Positions 9,901 through 18,137 of a stretch of DNA of 64,000 bases are shown one piece after another. Both the position numbers and the translations under genes were made by a program. Numbering within the stretch: position 1 is the stretch's first letter; every line of letters begins with the position of its first letter. The stretch spans positions 124,001-188,000 of the forward strand of contig NZ_QNUJ01000012.1 in NCBI RefSeq assembly GCF_003574625.1, in the 5' to 3' direction. This DNA is from Shinella zoogloeoides (GTDB taxonomy: Bacteria > Pseudomonadota > Alphaproteobacteria > Rhizobiales > Rhizobiaceae). Under the pieces are notes generated by a model, which was given only the letters and a program-made list of their open reading frames with translations, was not told where the DNA came from and searched no databases.

Positions 9901-12900
9901 ATCCATATCGAGATGGTGAAGCTGCACCTGCGCCTGGGTCCAGGCGAGCGTCTTCGCCCGCTCGAAGGCGCTTCTGTCGTGGTGCTTGTCGATGCGTTCA
10001 AGAAGCTCTTCCCGCGACCGTGCGACAACCGTCCAGAAGGCAATGCGCGCCACTTTGCCGGGAAGCACCCGCACGCTGCGGCGCAGCGCGAAGATCGGAT
10101 CGAGCACGGTTCCCGCGGTGTTGGACAGCGCCTGCCCGTCATGAATGGCGGCGGCCGTGGCGATGGTGCGGCCGCGCCCAAGGAAACGGGCGCGATCGGA
10201 TTCGTATTGCGGATCGGCAATCGTATCGCCCTCGACCACGGTGAAGTTGGCCGCCCAGATCTCCGCCTCCGAGGGCGTGCGGCGGCGGCGCGTGGCGATG
10301 AGCGCGCCGTATTCGGCCAAATGCTCGGTCTCGACGAACATCTTGGCGAAGGCGGGATGCGCGTTGTCGGTGGCCGGGGTGGCGAGCACCAGTTCGGCAT
10401 AGGAGGTCAGTTCGATCTCGCGTGCCCGCCGCCCGCTGTTGGTGAGGCAGATGCGGCGCACCTCGCCGTCGTCCTCGCCGGAGACGATGACATCCATCTC
10501 CGTCGTCAGCGTCTCGTCATGGCGGATATATTGTGCGTGGTCCTCGCCGAAGACCACCGAGGCCTCGGCCCTGTCGCCGACTACCGGCAGCGTGGGGGAG
10601 AAGATCGTGCCGGTCTGCATGTCCCTGAGAAAGATGAAAGCGCCACAATCGTCGCGGGTCGCATCCTCGCGCCAGCGCGTGACGGCGATGTCGCGCCAGC
10701 GGCTGTAGCCGCCGCCCGTGGCCGTCAGCATCACCGCATAACGCCCGTTGGACAAGAGATGCGTGACCGGCGCGCCGGCAACGGGCAGCGAGAGCCGGCG
10801 TACCGACGGCGCCGGGTTCAGCGAAATTCCTGCGGAGGCCTTGACCTCCTCGGCGCGCGGCCGGGCGATCGCCACATCGCGCGGCATGCGCTCCGACAGC
10901 AGGAGTTCGCTGGCCATGATCATCGGCTCCCGGTGGAACCGCGCCCGCATACGCCCGTCCTGCAGGAGGACGGCGATGGCGACGATGGTCATGCCTTGGT
11001 GGTGAGCCATGTAGCTGCGGATGATCTCGACGCGGGCGTCTTCGGGCAGGCGGGCGCGGGTGAAGTCCAGCGCCTCGTAGAAGCCGTGCAAGCCGCGCGC
11101 GCCAAGGGATTCGAGATGCCGGTAGTTTTCGAGCGCAGCATGGGGATCGACCATGGCGGCAAGGCCGGTGGCATAGGGGGCGATGACAATGTTGCCTGAC
11201 AGCCCGCGCTTGAGGCCGAGCCCCGGCACGCCGAAGTTGGAATATTGATAGGTGAACTCGATGTCACGCGCATTGAAGGCGGATTCCGATATGCCCCAAG
11301 GCACGTGCCGCGACCGCCCATAGGCCTCCTGCCGTGCGACGATCAGCCTGTTCGTGTCGTCGAGCAGGCTTCCCGCCGGTGCGCGCATCACGAGCGACGG
11401 CATGAGATATTCGAACATCGAGCCCGACCAGGAGATCAGCGCCGAGCCGCTGCCGAGCGGCGTCGCCGCCCGGCCGAGGCGGAACCAATGGCGCGTGCTG
11501 ATATCGCCCTTTGCGATGGCGAAGAAGCTCGCAAGCCGGGCTTCCGAAGCAAGAAGGTCGTAGCAGTTCGGGTCGAGCCCGTTGTCGGCGAGCGAATAGC
11601 CGATGGACAGGAGCTTCCTGTCGGGATCGAACAGAAAGGCGAAATCCATGTCGAGCGCCATGGTGCGGGCTGTGTCCGCAAGCGCCTGAAGCCGGGCTTT
11701 CACGGAGGCGGCATCATCGCGGAAGACCTGTCGGTCGCGCGCGGCCTGTGTGACGGATCGGGCGAGCGCGCCGATCCAGAACGTAAGATCGGCGGCCGTG
11801 CCGTCATCGGCAGGTGTTGCCTGCTCGGCCAGTTTCAGGGCCTTGTCCAGAAGCCGCGTCAATGCGGGTGTTGCGGCCTCGATGGATTGCGGGCCACGCA
11901 CGAGGGTTTCAGCTTCGTCAATAATGTCCGTCAGGCTGGCACCGGGATTGCCGGCCGTCTCGCCGAGAGCCATGCGGGCGAGCGCCAGCGTATCACCGAA
12001 ACCCTCCCCGTCTTCCGCCGGCGGCGTCCCGGCCCACTCCTCGCAGGCATTCGCCAATGCGATCAGGTGGCCGGCGAGATTGCCGCTATCGACGGAGGAG
12101 ACATAGGCGGGAGCGAGGGTTCTGAGATCGCGTGTATCGTACCAGTTGAAGAAATGGCCGTTGAACCGGTCGAGCCGCTTGAGCGTCGAAAAGGTCGCTT
12201 CCAGCCGTTCAAGCGCTTCAAGCGTTCCCACCCAGCCAAAGTCGCGCGCAGCGACCGTCGAGAGAAGATAGAGACCGATATTGGTCGGCGAAGTCCGATG
12301 GGCGATGGCGGGCAGCGGGGTTTCCTGGAAATTGTCCGGCGGCAGCATGTTTTCCAGCGGCGTGACGAAGGTTTCGAAGAACCGCCATGTGCGCCGCGCG
12401 ACGAGCCGGAGTTCCGCCGCATCGGCATTCGAAAGCGCCCTGCCCGGCCGTGCCGTCGGCGATCGGCTGACCCAGAGCGCGAGGGCGGGCGCGGCCGACC
12501 AGAGGAGTGCCAGCAACAGCGCCAGAGGCCAGGCGACCGGCGAAAACGCGACAGCAGCGGCCAGGAGGACCAGCCCGACGACGGTGCCGCCCGCCATGTC
12601 ACGGTAGAAGCCGGCGAGCGTCAGCCGCATCCGGTTTCCAGCTGTCGCGGCGGTCGTCCACTCCAAGAGTTTCCTGCGCGTCACCAGCAGCCGACCGGCG
12701 GTTCTGAGCACGGCATCGCAATTGCGCCAAGCCTGATCGGGCAGGAAGGACAGGCCGAGCGCCGCCTGCATCGCGGCGAGCTTGATATCGCCGGCAAGCC
12801 TGACGGCATGGCTGCTCAGTTGCAGGCCGCTGCGGCGCGGCAGGATGGCGAAGGCCACCGGCAGGAAGGCGGGAAAGACGATGCATGAAGCGACCAGCAG

Positions 12901-15555
12901 CGCCGCGGTCACGCCCGCCTGCAACGGCATCGCGCAACAAGCCACGAGCGCTGCGAATGTCGACGGCGCGATGAGGGTGCGGCGCAGATTGTCCAGCATC
13001 TTCCAGCGGCCGAGTGCGGGAAGTGCCCGCCGCCCGAATATCCACGGTAGCAGCTGCCAGTCACCGCGTGTCCAGCGGTGCTGGCGCCGGGCGGCAACGT
13101 CGTAGCGCGACGGAAAATCGTCGACCACCTCGACATCGGAGGCGAGCCCCGCCCGCGCGAACGTGCCCTCGAAGAGATCGTGGCTGAGAAGGGTATTCTC
13201 CGGAATGCGGCCGGCCAGCGCCGCCTCGAAGGCATCGACATCATAGATGCCCTTGCCGGTATAGGAACCCTCGCCGAACAGGTCCTGATAGACGTCGGAA
13301 ACGGCCGCCGCATAGGGATCCATGCCACCGGGCGCGGAAAAGACCCGCTGGTAGAGCGAGCCTTCGCGGCCGATGGGAAGCGACGGGGTGACGCGCGGCT
13401 GTATGATCGCATAGCCGTCGACGACCCGCTGCTGCACGGTATCGAAGCGCGGCCGGTTGAGGGGATGCGCCATCTTGCCGATCAGCCGCAGGACCGTGTC
13501 GCGCGGCAATTTCGTATCCGCATCGAGGGTGATGACATAGCGCACGTCCGGCGGGACGGATGGCGACTTTCCGCCAAGCGCCATGAAGCTGGTGTCGGTG
13601 GCGCCGCGCAGCAGGCGGTTGAGCTCGTGCAGCTTGCCGCGCTTTCGCTCCCAGCCCATCCAAACATTCTCGCTGGCATTGAACCGGCGCTTTCGATGCA
13701 GCAGCAGGAAGCGGTCGCCGGCCGGACCCGGCCCGTGCCGGCGGTTGAGGTCGGCCATGGTCTCAACAGCGAGCGCGAGAAGCGCGCCATCGCCCTCGAC
13801 GGTCTCCTGCGAGGCGTCCTTTCCGTCGGTCAGCAAAGCGAAGCTCAGGTCGCCGCCCGCGCCCGAGAGATGATGGACCTCCAGCCGCTCGATCTGCTCC
13901 AGCAGGTCGGCACGATTGCTCAGGAGCGTCGGCACGACGACCAGCGTGCGTGACGACGATGGGACGCCCTGCGCGAGTTCCAGTCCCGGCAGACCGGTCG
14001 CGCTGTGGCTCCAGCTCACGAAGCGGTTGACGAGCGCCGTCGCGATATCGCTTGCCGGCAACAGCGCCAGCACCGCGAAGACGATCAAGCCGGGCGCCGA
14101 GAGACCGGCGATGGACAGCAGCCATAGCGCAAGCGCCAGAAGCATCGCCGTCACGAGCCCGATCGCCCCGACATAACCGGTAATGCCCGTGCGCGCCGCC
14201 AGCCGCCCAGCGATCAGATGCCGGGGCGGGCGGAACCCGACCGCGCGCTCTAGAGCCGGCCGGCCTTCCGCGATCAGGTGGTAGCCCGGATCGCCGACAC
14301 GTTCGGCCTGCGAGGCGGTGTCCCCCGCGAACGGTGCGGCCTGCGCCGCTTTCACCGCCTGCCCGGCAATGTCGAGTTCCGACAGGTCCGAGCCGCGGGC
14401 GAGGTCTTCGAGGGCGCTGCGATAGAGGTTGCGCGTGGCGAAATCCATGCGGGCGAAGCTGCCGTCGGCCGAAAGGCACGCATCGACGAGGCTGACCTTT
14501 TCAAAAAGATCGGCCCAGTCAACATCGCTGATCAGCCGCATGCTGGTGATGATGTTCCTGATCGTGACATTCGACGCGCCCTGGCGCTGCTGGGCATGCC
14601 GCACCACGGCATCCACCGAGCTATCCTGCCTTGCCAGCCGCGCCTCCAGCCAGCCATGCGCCGGCGTCGTGCTGGGGTCCTGGTCGCGCAGCCGTTTGGC
14701 AAGCTGGGCCGCGAAGAGTTCGGGCAGGGGGTCGGCGGAGACCCTTTCAAGCGCGCTGCCGCGACCCTCGTTCGCCAAGAGCCTGTCGGCCAGCGCATCC
14801 GCCTCGGCACGCATGCGGCGCCCGGCGGTAATCTGGTCGGCAAGCCTGCGCAGGTTCTCGACGAGCACGATGCGCAGGGTGATCGCCACAGCCCACAATT
14901 CGCCGATCGTCAGGGGTTGGACCTTTTGATAGGCGGCTATGAAGCGGACGAGCGTCTCTGGATCGAAATGGCTGTCGGTGTGCGCGACGAAGGCCCAGGC
15001 AATGCCGAAGACGCGTGGATATCCGGCGAACGGCCCCTCGGCGAGTTTTGGCAGTTGCCTGTAATAGTTGGGCGGCAGGTCGTCATGAATCTCGCGTATC
15101 TGCTCCTCGACCAGATGGTAGTTGTCCAGCAGCCATTCGGCCGCCGGCACAACGCCGCGTTCGTTCTCCACCTCCAGGGCGCTGGCACGATAGGCGGCAA
15201 GCAGGACCGCTGCGTTGGTCTTCAGGCGCTTGTGCAGCGACTGGACGGACGGCGGCCGCTTCGTTACCGGCTGGGCCAGCGCTAGGGTCGCTGCGTGCTG
15301 CTCGAGCCTTTCAATGCCGAACAGTTCCTCCCGTACCGGCATGGGATCGTTCCACGGCCCGTCCGGCGTGCGGCGGAAACCGAAGCCGGACGACGGACGG
15401 TCGCCGTCGCCTTTCCCGTCCGCAGCCGCTGGCGGCTCCGGCGGCGGTTTGGAACCCTCCTCGGTGTGGAGGATCTGTTCGGCCCCGGTTCTTTCGACAA
15501 CAGCGGTCTCCGAGTTGCCAATGTCTTCCACGCCACGCTCTTGGCCTCTGGCCAT
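6931..15555 (-). CDS. ndvB: cyclic beta-1,2-glucan synthase (ChvB/NdvB type)
   Basis: A 2874-residue membrane enzyme that makes periplasmic cyclic beta-1,2-glucan from UDP-glucose, needed for osmoadaptation and host interaction in Rhizobiaceae; ChvB and NdvB are about 2820-2830 residues. The ATG at 15555 is preferred because AAAGGA lies six bases upstream; an in-frame ATG at 15609 lacks this. In order: an N-terminal region; two membrane spans near residues 465-505; a glycosyltransferase core with TLDADTKLPRDT (~677) and the QHRW signature (~824); more spans near 862-905 and 985-1030; a middle cyclisation region; and a C-terminal GH94 phosphorylase-like domain with GTGDWNDGMN (~2551), whose aspartate controls chain length. 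It stands alone, with no ndvA exporter visible. Confidence 0.96.
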   Translation of the reverse strand: MARGQERGVEDIGNSETAVVERTGAEQILHTEEGSKPPPEPPAAADGKGDGDRPSSGFGFRRTPDGPWNDPMPVREELFGIERLEQHAATLALAQPVTKRPPSVQSLHKRLKTNAAVLLAAYRASALEVENERGVVPAAEWLLDNYHLVEEQIREIHDDLPPNYYRQLPKLAEGPFAGYPRVFGIAWAFVAHTDSHFDPETLVRFIAAYQKVQPLTIGELWAVAITLRIVLVENLRRLADQITAGRRMRAEADALADRLLANEGRGSALERVSADPLPELFAAQLAKRLRDQDPSTTPAHGWLEARLARQDSSVDAVVRHAQQRQGASNVTIRNIITSMRLISDVDWADLFEKVSLVDACLSADGSFARMDFATRNLYRSALEDLARGSDLSELDIAGQAVKAAQAAPFAGDTASQAERVGDPGYHLIAEGRPALERAVGFRPPRHLIAGRLAARTGITGYVGAIGLVTAMLLALALWLLSIAGLSAPGLIVFAVLALLPASDIATALVNRFVSWSHSATGLPGLELAQGVPSSSRTLVVVPTLLSNRADLLEQIERLEVHHLSGAGGDLSFALLTDGKDASQETVEGDGALLALAVETMADLNRRHGPGPAGDRFLLLHRKRRFNASENVWMGWERKRGKLHELNRLLRGATDTSFMALGGKSPSVPPDVRYVITLDADTKLPRDTVLRLIGKMAHPLNRPRFDTVQQRVVDGYAIIQPRVTPSLPIGREGSLYQRVFSAPGGMDPYAAAVSDVYQDLFGEGSYTGKGIYDVDAFEAALAGRIPENTLLSHDLFEGTFARAGLASDVEVVDDFPSRYDVAARRQHRWTRGDWQLLPWIFGRRALPALGRWKMLDNLRRTLIAPSTFAALVACCAMPLQAGVTAALLVASCIVFPAFLPVAFAILPRRSGLQLSSHAVRLAGDIKLAAMQAALGLSFLPDQAWRNCDAVLRTAGRLLVTRRKLLEWTTAATAGNRMRLTLAGFYRDMAGGTVVGLVLLAAAVAFSPVAWPLALLLALLWSAAPALALWVSRSPTARPGRALSNADAAELRLVARRTWRFFETFVTPLENMLPPDNFQETPLPAIAHRTSPTNIGLYLLSTVAARDFGWVGTLEALERLEATFSTLKRLDRFNGHFFNWYDTRDLRTLAPAYVSSVDSGNLAGHLIALANACEEWAGTPPAEDGEGFGDTLALARMALGETAGNPGASLTDIIDEAETLVRGPQSIEAATPALTRLLDKALKLAEQATPADDGTAADLTFWIGALARSVTQAARDRQVFRDDAASVKARLQALADTARTMALDMDFAFLFDPDRKLLSIGYSLADNGLDPNCYDLLASEARLASFFAIAKGDISTRHWFRLGRAATPLGSGSALISWSGSMFEYLMPSLVMRAPAGSLLDDTNRLIVARQEAYGRSRHVPWGISESAFNARDIEFTYQYSNFGVPGLGLKRGLSGNIVIAPYATGLAAMVDPHAALENYRHLESLGARGLHGFYEALDFTRARLPEDARVEIIRSYMAHHQGMTIVAIAVLLQDGRMRARFHREPMIMASELLLSERMPRDVAIARPRAEEVKASAGISLNPAPSVRRLSLPVAGAPVTHLLSNGRYAVMLTATGGGYSRWRDIAVTRWREDATRDDCGAFIFLRDMQTGTIFSPTLPVVGDRAEASVVFGEDHAQYIRHDETLTTEMDVIVSGEDDGEVRRICLTNSGRRAREIELTSYAELVLATPATDNAHPAFAKMFVETEHLAEYGALIATRRRRTPSEAEIWAANFTVVEGDTIADPQYESDRARFLGRGRTIATAAAIHDGQALSNTAGTVLDPIFALRRSVRVLPGKVARIAFWTVVARSREELLERIDKHHDRSAFERAKTLAWTQAQVQLHHLDMDLEEASDFQRLAAPILYADARFRPASDAILAGAGPQSGLWPYGISGDLPIVLLRIEDTEDLPQLRQMLRAHEYWRIKRLAVDLVIVNERAASYVQDLQNAVEAAVRSSQSRPRFGDMPAQGAVHVLRTDFLNQETKNLLNATARVVLSAHHGLIADQLARLSAGVERSAPLPPSFPSKSSAEMVAPPVDLEFFNGFGGFDRDGTEYVTVLEDGATTPMPWINVIANPAFGFQVSSDGSAYSWAENSRENQITQWSNDPVYDPSGEALYIRDEETLDLWSPTAQPIRDNGRYVARHGFGYSRFAHRAHGIESELLSYVPLADPIRISRLTLTNHSSRPRRLSVTSYAEWVLGTLRGAGAPFIATSLDAETRAVFARNRSAMSFPGRVAFADLGGRQTAWTADRTEFLGRNGSSARPAALARRMPLGAKVGAGLDPCAALQCTVELDPGESIELVSFLGEAASAEAAGALITRYRAADLDAALADVTTYWQTLLQTVQVRTPDRAMDIMLNGWLLYQTLACRIWARSAFYQASGAYGFRDQLQDGMALAFARPEETRAHILRAAGRQFAEGDMQHWWLPHSGAGVRTRISDDRVWLAFATATYIGTAGDAPILDEAIPFLDGPVLAEGEHDAFFQPTPSGQFASLFEHCARGLDQAVALTGRHGLPLMGTGDWNDGMNRVGEGGGGESVWLGWLLIRAIDLFAPLAESRDPERAARWKAHAQTLKASIEQETWDGAWYRRATFDDGSWLGSKDNDECRIDSIAQSWAVLSGAADPARAAAAMASLETHLIRKEDGLALLFTPPFDATPRDPGYIKGYPPGLRENGGQYSHAAMWAILAFARLGEGDKAHDLFALLNPINHAGTSEAALRYKVEPYVVAADVYSVAPHIGRGGWTWYTGSAAWMYRAGIEGILGLRREGGVLVMEPCLPASWPQVEVIITMSDTRYEIQIGRVSDRPDSTPSATLDSAPLPYAGGPIRLPLDGDSHVLVVIGE

Positions 15556-15662
15556 AATCATTCCTTTGCCCGGATGCGGCCAGGCAGCCGGCCGGGCGAA
15601 ACCCGGCAATCGTTCTGGGGATGTGAAGGGTCGCCGAAGCTCCGCTCCAGTGTTAGGCGCTC

Positions 15663-15914
15663 TCAGCCGAAATCGGCACGTGTCAGGACGTAAACCGGCT
15701 TTCGGCCAGCGGAATAGGCGCGCCGCGCCGCCTTGTAGACAGAGACGCGGGCATCGTCGAAAGCCCTGAGATAACCGGCTTCGGATAGCACTCCCGGGAA
15801 TAGGTCAGCCCCCGCGAAGAACGGAATCTCGAACATGCCGTCATGACCAATGAAACGGATACGCTTGCCAGCCTCTTCATAGCTTCGGCTTTGGTTTGGA
15901 AAACTGAGACTCAT
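15663..15914 (-). CDS. DUF1488 family small protein
   Basis: The 83-residue product MSLSFPNQSRSYEEAGKRI has the DUF1488 pattern (SFPNxSRSY, IRFIGHDGMFEIPFF), a family common and multicopy in rhizobia and of unknown function. The ATG at 15914 is chosen over an upstream in-frame ATG at 15971 because GAGGAA precedes it by six bases and because family members start at this point. It lies upstream of the glucan synthase on the same strand with a ~110-base gap holding a short GC-rich hairpin, so co-transcription is possible but not required. Confidence 0.8.
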   Translation of the reverse strand: MSLSFPNQSRSYEEAGKRIRFIGHDGMFEIPFFAGADLFPGVLSEAGYLRAFDDARVSVYKAARRAYSAGRKPVYVLTRADFG

Positions 15915-16324
15915 GGAACGTTCCTCGCAGTGAACGGCTGCCTCTTCGATACGAAAAGCCGCCATGAGCACCGGAATAGTCCCGCCGGCGCTGTTTAATA
16001 AAGAATTTCATCCAAAAACCTGATGCAGGCTGCACAAAATTCCAAAAACTCAAATAAAAGATGTAACTCATGACTGTAAATTCTCATCGACAACCCATGA
16101 GTTCATTTGTTTTTCGATTGAATTCATCATATCATAAAAATCAAAATCCTGAGTTTTTATTTTGCGGCGGGAAAACAATGAGTGACTTCAAAGAAAAAAC
16201 TTTAAATTCATTTGCTTTCTGCGCGTTGAGGCGCACACTGAAACTGTCCGGATTGCCATTGGCTCCAGGTCCGAGCGCGGGCCCTTATCGATCTCGATAA
16301 TCATCGATTCTAGGGAGTAAAGTC
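15915..16324. other. AT-rich intergenic region
   Basis: About 400 bases between divergent genes, clearly AT-richer than the surroundings from 16000 to 16220. It contains an inverted repeat AACTCATG (16065-16072) / CATGAGTT (16096-16103). A frame starting at 16178 (MSDFKEKTLNSFAF) is open for about 40 codons, but has no clear ribosome binding site and is not recognised. No other feature is supported. Confidence 0.4.
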
Positions 16325-16666
16325 ATGTCATTCAGTCTGAACATGGAAAAAGCAAAACCCTACATGGTGGGTTTCGTTCTCGGCCTCGTGGCTGCGCCGC
16401 TCATCGCCTTCAATGCGGGATGGGTTTCGACCACCAGCGCACGCGCCGAGGCGGTGAGAACCGCGCGGGTAGAGACCCTTGCGGGCATATGCTCCGCGAC
16501 GGCCGGCCGCATAGCCACGGCCGCGAGCACCGATCTGGCAACCGTCAAGGGATACGAAAACCGTGCAAAGCGGGACGAACTCGTCGCCGCCGCAATGGCC
16601 GATATCCAGGTGCCGGCAGATCTTCTCAGCAAGGTCACCTTCGATTGCGGGCGCACATTGTCCTGA
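16325..16666 (+). CDS. small single-pass membrane-anchored protein, unknown function
   Basis: The 113-residue product has one N-terminal hydrophobic span (YMVGFVLGLVAAPLIAFNAGW, residues ~13-33). A short, alanine-rich soluble domain follows, with two cysteines (ICSATAGR, FDCGRTLS) that could form a disulfide in the periplasm. AGGGAG lies seven bases before the ATG. A strong hairpin follows the stop. The architecture is common among uncharacterised rhizobial proteins. No catalytic motif is seen and no function is proposed. Confidence 0.75.
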   Translation: MSFSLNMEKAKPYMVGFVLGLVAAPLIAFNAGWVSTTSARAEAVRTARVETLAGICSATAGRIATAASTDLATVKGYENRAKRDELVAAAMADIQVPADLLSKVTFDCGRTLS

Positions 16667-16690
16667 CGAGCACTGAATTCACAAGATGCG

Positions 16691-16718
16691 AAGCCGAAGG
16701 CGTTTTCGCCTTCGGCTT
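16691..16718 (+). terminator. terminator-like hairpin
   Basis: A perfect 12-bp stem (AAGCCGAAGGCG / CGCCTTCGGCTT) closes on a TTTT loop 24 bases after the stop codon at 16666. The U-run after it is poor, so it may need help from Rho. Confidence 0.6.
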
Positions 16719-16795
16719 TCGGTTGGAGTAATTTGTGAATTTCAAGCAGGCAGCCGTTCCTGTCATGAATCTTCCAACCAGACCTGCCTCCGTTG

Positions 16796-16996
16796 CTACT
16801 TTCGCTTCAACTTCGGCAAGGGCGCAGGATTGATCACCTCTTTCGCCAGGCGGAGCGCGCGCAATTTCTCGGTCTTCTTTTCCCGCGTTGCTGCCTCCTG
16901 GTCGATGATCCTCCAGGCGACCGAGTTGGTCTCCGACGCCTTTTTATCTGCAGTAGTCTTTGTCGGCTTGAAAAACCGCTCGCTGTTCGCTGTCAT
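16796..16996 (-). CDS. small charged protein, unknown function
   Basis: The 66-residue product is rich in K, R, E and A (RFFKPTKTTADKKASETNSV, TREKKTEKLRALRLAKE) and ends in KLKRK. No membrane span or signal is seen; the central part should form a helix. AAGGAG is seven bases before the ATG, which supports translation. Similar short basic proteins recur in rhizobial genomes without a known role. It lies 56 bases downstream of the acyl carrier protein gene on the same strand and may be the last gene of that operon. Confidence 0.7.
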   Translation of the reverse strand: MTANSERFFKPTKTTADKKASETNSVAWRIIDQEAATREKKTEKLRALRLAKEVINPAPLPKLKRK

Positions 16997-17052
16997 CCGT
17001 CAACTCCTTCATCCCGTAACGACTGATCGTCATCCAGGCGTCCGCTTATCTG

Positions 17053-17301
17053 TCACGACTGTGCTGCAACGACGAAGTCGATGGCGTCCTTAACCGTCAG
17101 GAATTCTTCGGCTGGCTGGTCGGGAATGGCGATTCCAAACTCGTCCTCGATGAGCATCACAATCTGGACCATTTCCAGGGAATCTGCCCCCAAGTCATCG
17201 ATAATCGAAGCATCATCGACAACCCTCGTTATCTCGACGGCCAACTGTCCGGTGATAATGTTCCTTACGCGCTCGGCTATATCAGCTCTTGCGTCTTCCA
17301 T
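17053..17301 (-). CDS. acyl carrier protein
   Basis: The 82-residue product has the carrier-protein four-helix pattern. The phosphopantetheine attachment serine is in DLGADSLEMVQ, and the recognition helix is followed by LIEDEFGIAIPD. It resembles AcpP but sits away from fatty-acid synthesis genes, at the end of an operon of tiny proteins, so it is probably a dedicated paralogue rather than the housekeeping carrier. The partner acyltransferase or ligase is not in this window. The start is preceded by a modest AGGA. Confidence 0.93.
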   Translation of the reverse strand: MEDARADIAERVRNIITGQLAVEITRVVDDASIIDDLGADSLEMVQIVMLIEDEFGIAIPDQPAEEFLTVKDAIDFVVAAQS

Positions 17302-17324
17302 GGCGTCTGTCCTGATGAAGGATA

Positions 17325-17459
17325 TTATTGCACCGATGCCGGTTGACGCGATTGAGAGGGGTGAAGCCGATCATATCGGCTTTGGTCCGGGCGGTAGCCC
17401 CAAACAAAACCGATCGCCAAAACCAAGACGACGAGCATCGCTATCATGCGACCGGGCAT
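17325..17459 (-). CDS. 44-residue single-span microprotein
   Basis: Reading minus from an ATG at 17459 gives MPGRMIAMLVVLVLAIGFVW followed by a polar tail of about 24 residues ending at 17325. The hydrophobic stretch is long enough for one membrane span. The start lies inside the 3' end of the preceding gene (16-base overlap), and the carrier-protein gene begins 23 bases after its stop, so it fits a tightly packed operon. The ribosome binding site is weak and would rely on coupling. No homologue is recognised. Confidence 0.5.
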   Translation of the reverse strand: MPGRMIAMLVVLVLAIGFVWGYRPDQSRYDRLHPSQSRQPASVQ

Positions 17460-17734
17460 CGTGGCCACCCAGCGGTGGAACCGCCTTCGTTTTCCCAAAT
17501 CTCGACGCTGGCGCGCTGTTCTTGTGCGCGCGCTTTTCGGGATAGAGGATAGTTTCCGACATCAATCGTCGCCGACTTGATCAATCGGATAAGATTTGCC
17601 GCATCCTCATTCATGGTTTCCTGCCCGGGCACAAGGCTGTGGGTCTCATAGTCGGCGTTCTTGAGAATCTGCCGGAGGACGGTTCGGCGGTGCGTTCCTG
17701 GAATATCGGGGCCCTTGAAGATGAGGATTACCAT
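17444..17734 (-). CDS. 96-residue protein, unknown function
   Basis: The ATG at 17734 is chosen because GGAGGG lies six bases upstream; longer in-frame versions overlap the microprotein gene in another frame. The product begins MVILIFKGPDIPGTHRRTVL, an apparently folded alpha/beta start, then ILKNADYETHSLVPGQETMN, and ends in a polar tail (SRKARAQEQRASVEIWE). No domain is recognised. Its start overlaps the stop of the upstream microprotein by 7 bases and its stop overlaps the next microprotein, so it is the second gene of a four- or five-gene operon. Confidence 0.65.
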   Translation of the reverse strand: MVILIFKGPDIPGTHRRTVLRQILKNADYETHSLVPGQETMNEDAANLIRLIKSATIDVGNYPLSRKARAQEQRASVEIWENEGGSTAGWPRCPVA

Positions 17735-17850
17735 AGCCAACCCTCCATGAGGAGGATGAGGCTCATCGTCAGGCTGGCTGCAAAAAACACATAGCCGCTC
17801 GCGGCGTCCGATACGTATTGCTGCTGTTTGCGGAAGAAAGCGGAAGACAT
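17728..17850 (-). CDS. 40-residue membrane microprotein A (paralogue of the one at 20073)
   Basis: Minus-strand ATG at 17850 with a very strong AAGGAGGAC before it. The product begins MSSAFFRKQQQY, has a hydrophobic span (YVFFAASLTMSLILLM) and ends EGWLW. It shares start (MSS.F), size, span position and the EGWL tail with the 38-residue product at 20073, and the two genes also share a conserved 5' leader. Conservation of RBS, frame and tail argues that it is translated. It is the first gene of an operon leading to the acyl carrier protein. Function unknown; a single-span regulator or partner of a membrane complex is only a guess. Confidence 0.7.
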   Translation of the reverse strand: MSSAFFRKQQQYVSDAASGYVFFAASLTMSLILLMEGWLW

Positions 17851-17869
17851 CGAGTCCTCCTTCATTTTC

Positions 17870-17926
17870 AGGGCCAGGGTAACCACCCCTCAAACAGCAG
17901 CGCCCTTGTCAATGGCTGCTGGAATA
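17870..17926 (-). promoter_or_regulatory. conserved 5' leader element, copy A
   Basis: Read on the minus strand, this 57-nt stretch contains TATTCCAGCAGCCATT, GGGCGCTGCTGTTTGAGGG and GTTACCCTGGCCCT in the same order and spacing as copy B at 20001-20056. CAGCAGC and GCTGCTG form a 7-bp stem; AGGG and CCCT form a second short stem. It ends 19 bases before the start codon of microprotein A. Whether it acts as DNA (promoter or operator) or RNA (leader structure) is not settled. Confidence 0.65.
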
Positions 17927-18088
17927 CAAACCTTGCGCCCGATACCTCGCATTGGCAAGTCCTCAATTGCGGTCGTTTCGTGCCGGCAGCGCGCCAAGGT
18001 AGGCGGTCTACGGATGAGAAGGCGAAGTACTGTTCACCATCGATGACTTTCGGCAAGGGCGCCAATCACGGTGACCTTGGTCAAAGAC

Positions 18089-18113
18089 GGAACGTTGCGC
18101 GGTTCCAGGGGTT
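18089..18113 (+). promoter_or_regulatory. EcfG-type promoter
   Basis: GGAAC at 18089-18093, a 16-base spacer and GGTT at 18110-18113 match the general-stress sigma pattern with one mismatch in the -10. It ends 24 bases before the GTG of the receiver-domain gene. Confidence 0.55.
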
Positions 18114-18137
18114 GGTGAGCATTGGCAGGAGAATATC

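Noticed and set aside
8185..11199. A 1004-codon plus-strand open frame antisense to the glucan synthase gene
   Set aside because: The minus-strand gene shows full family motifs throughout; the long antisense frame is an effect of high GC at third positions and encodes low-complexity, non-protein-like sequence.
17444..17893. A longer 149-codon version of the gene ending at 17444
   Set aside because: Its extra N-terminus overlaps leader copy A and the microprotein gene in another frame and reads as non-protein; the ATG at 17734 has a proper ribosome binding site.
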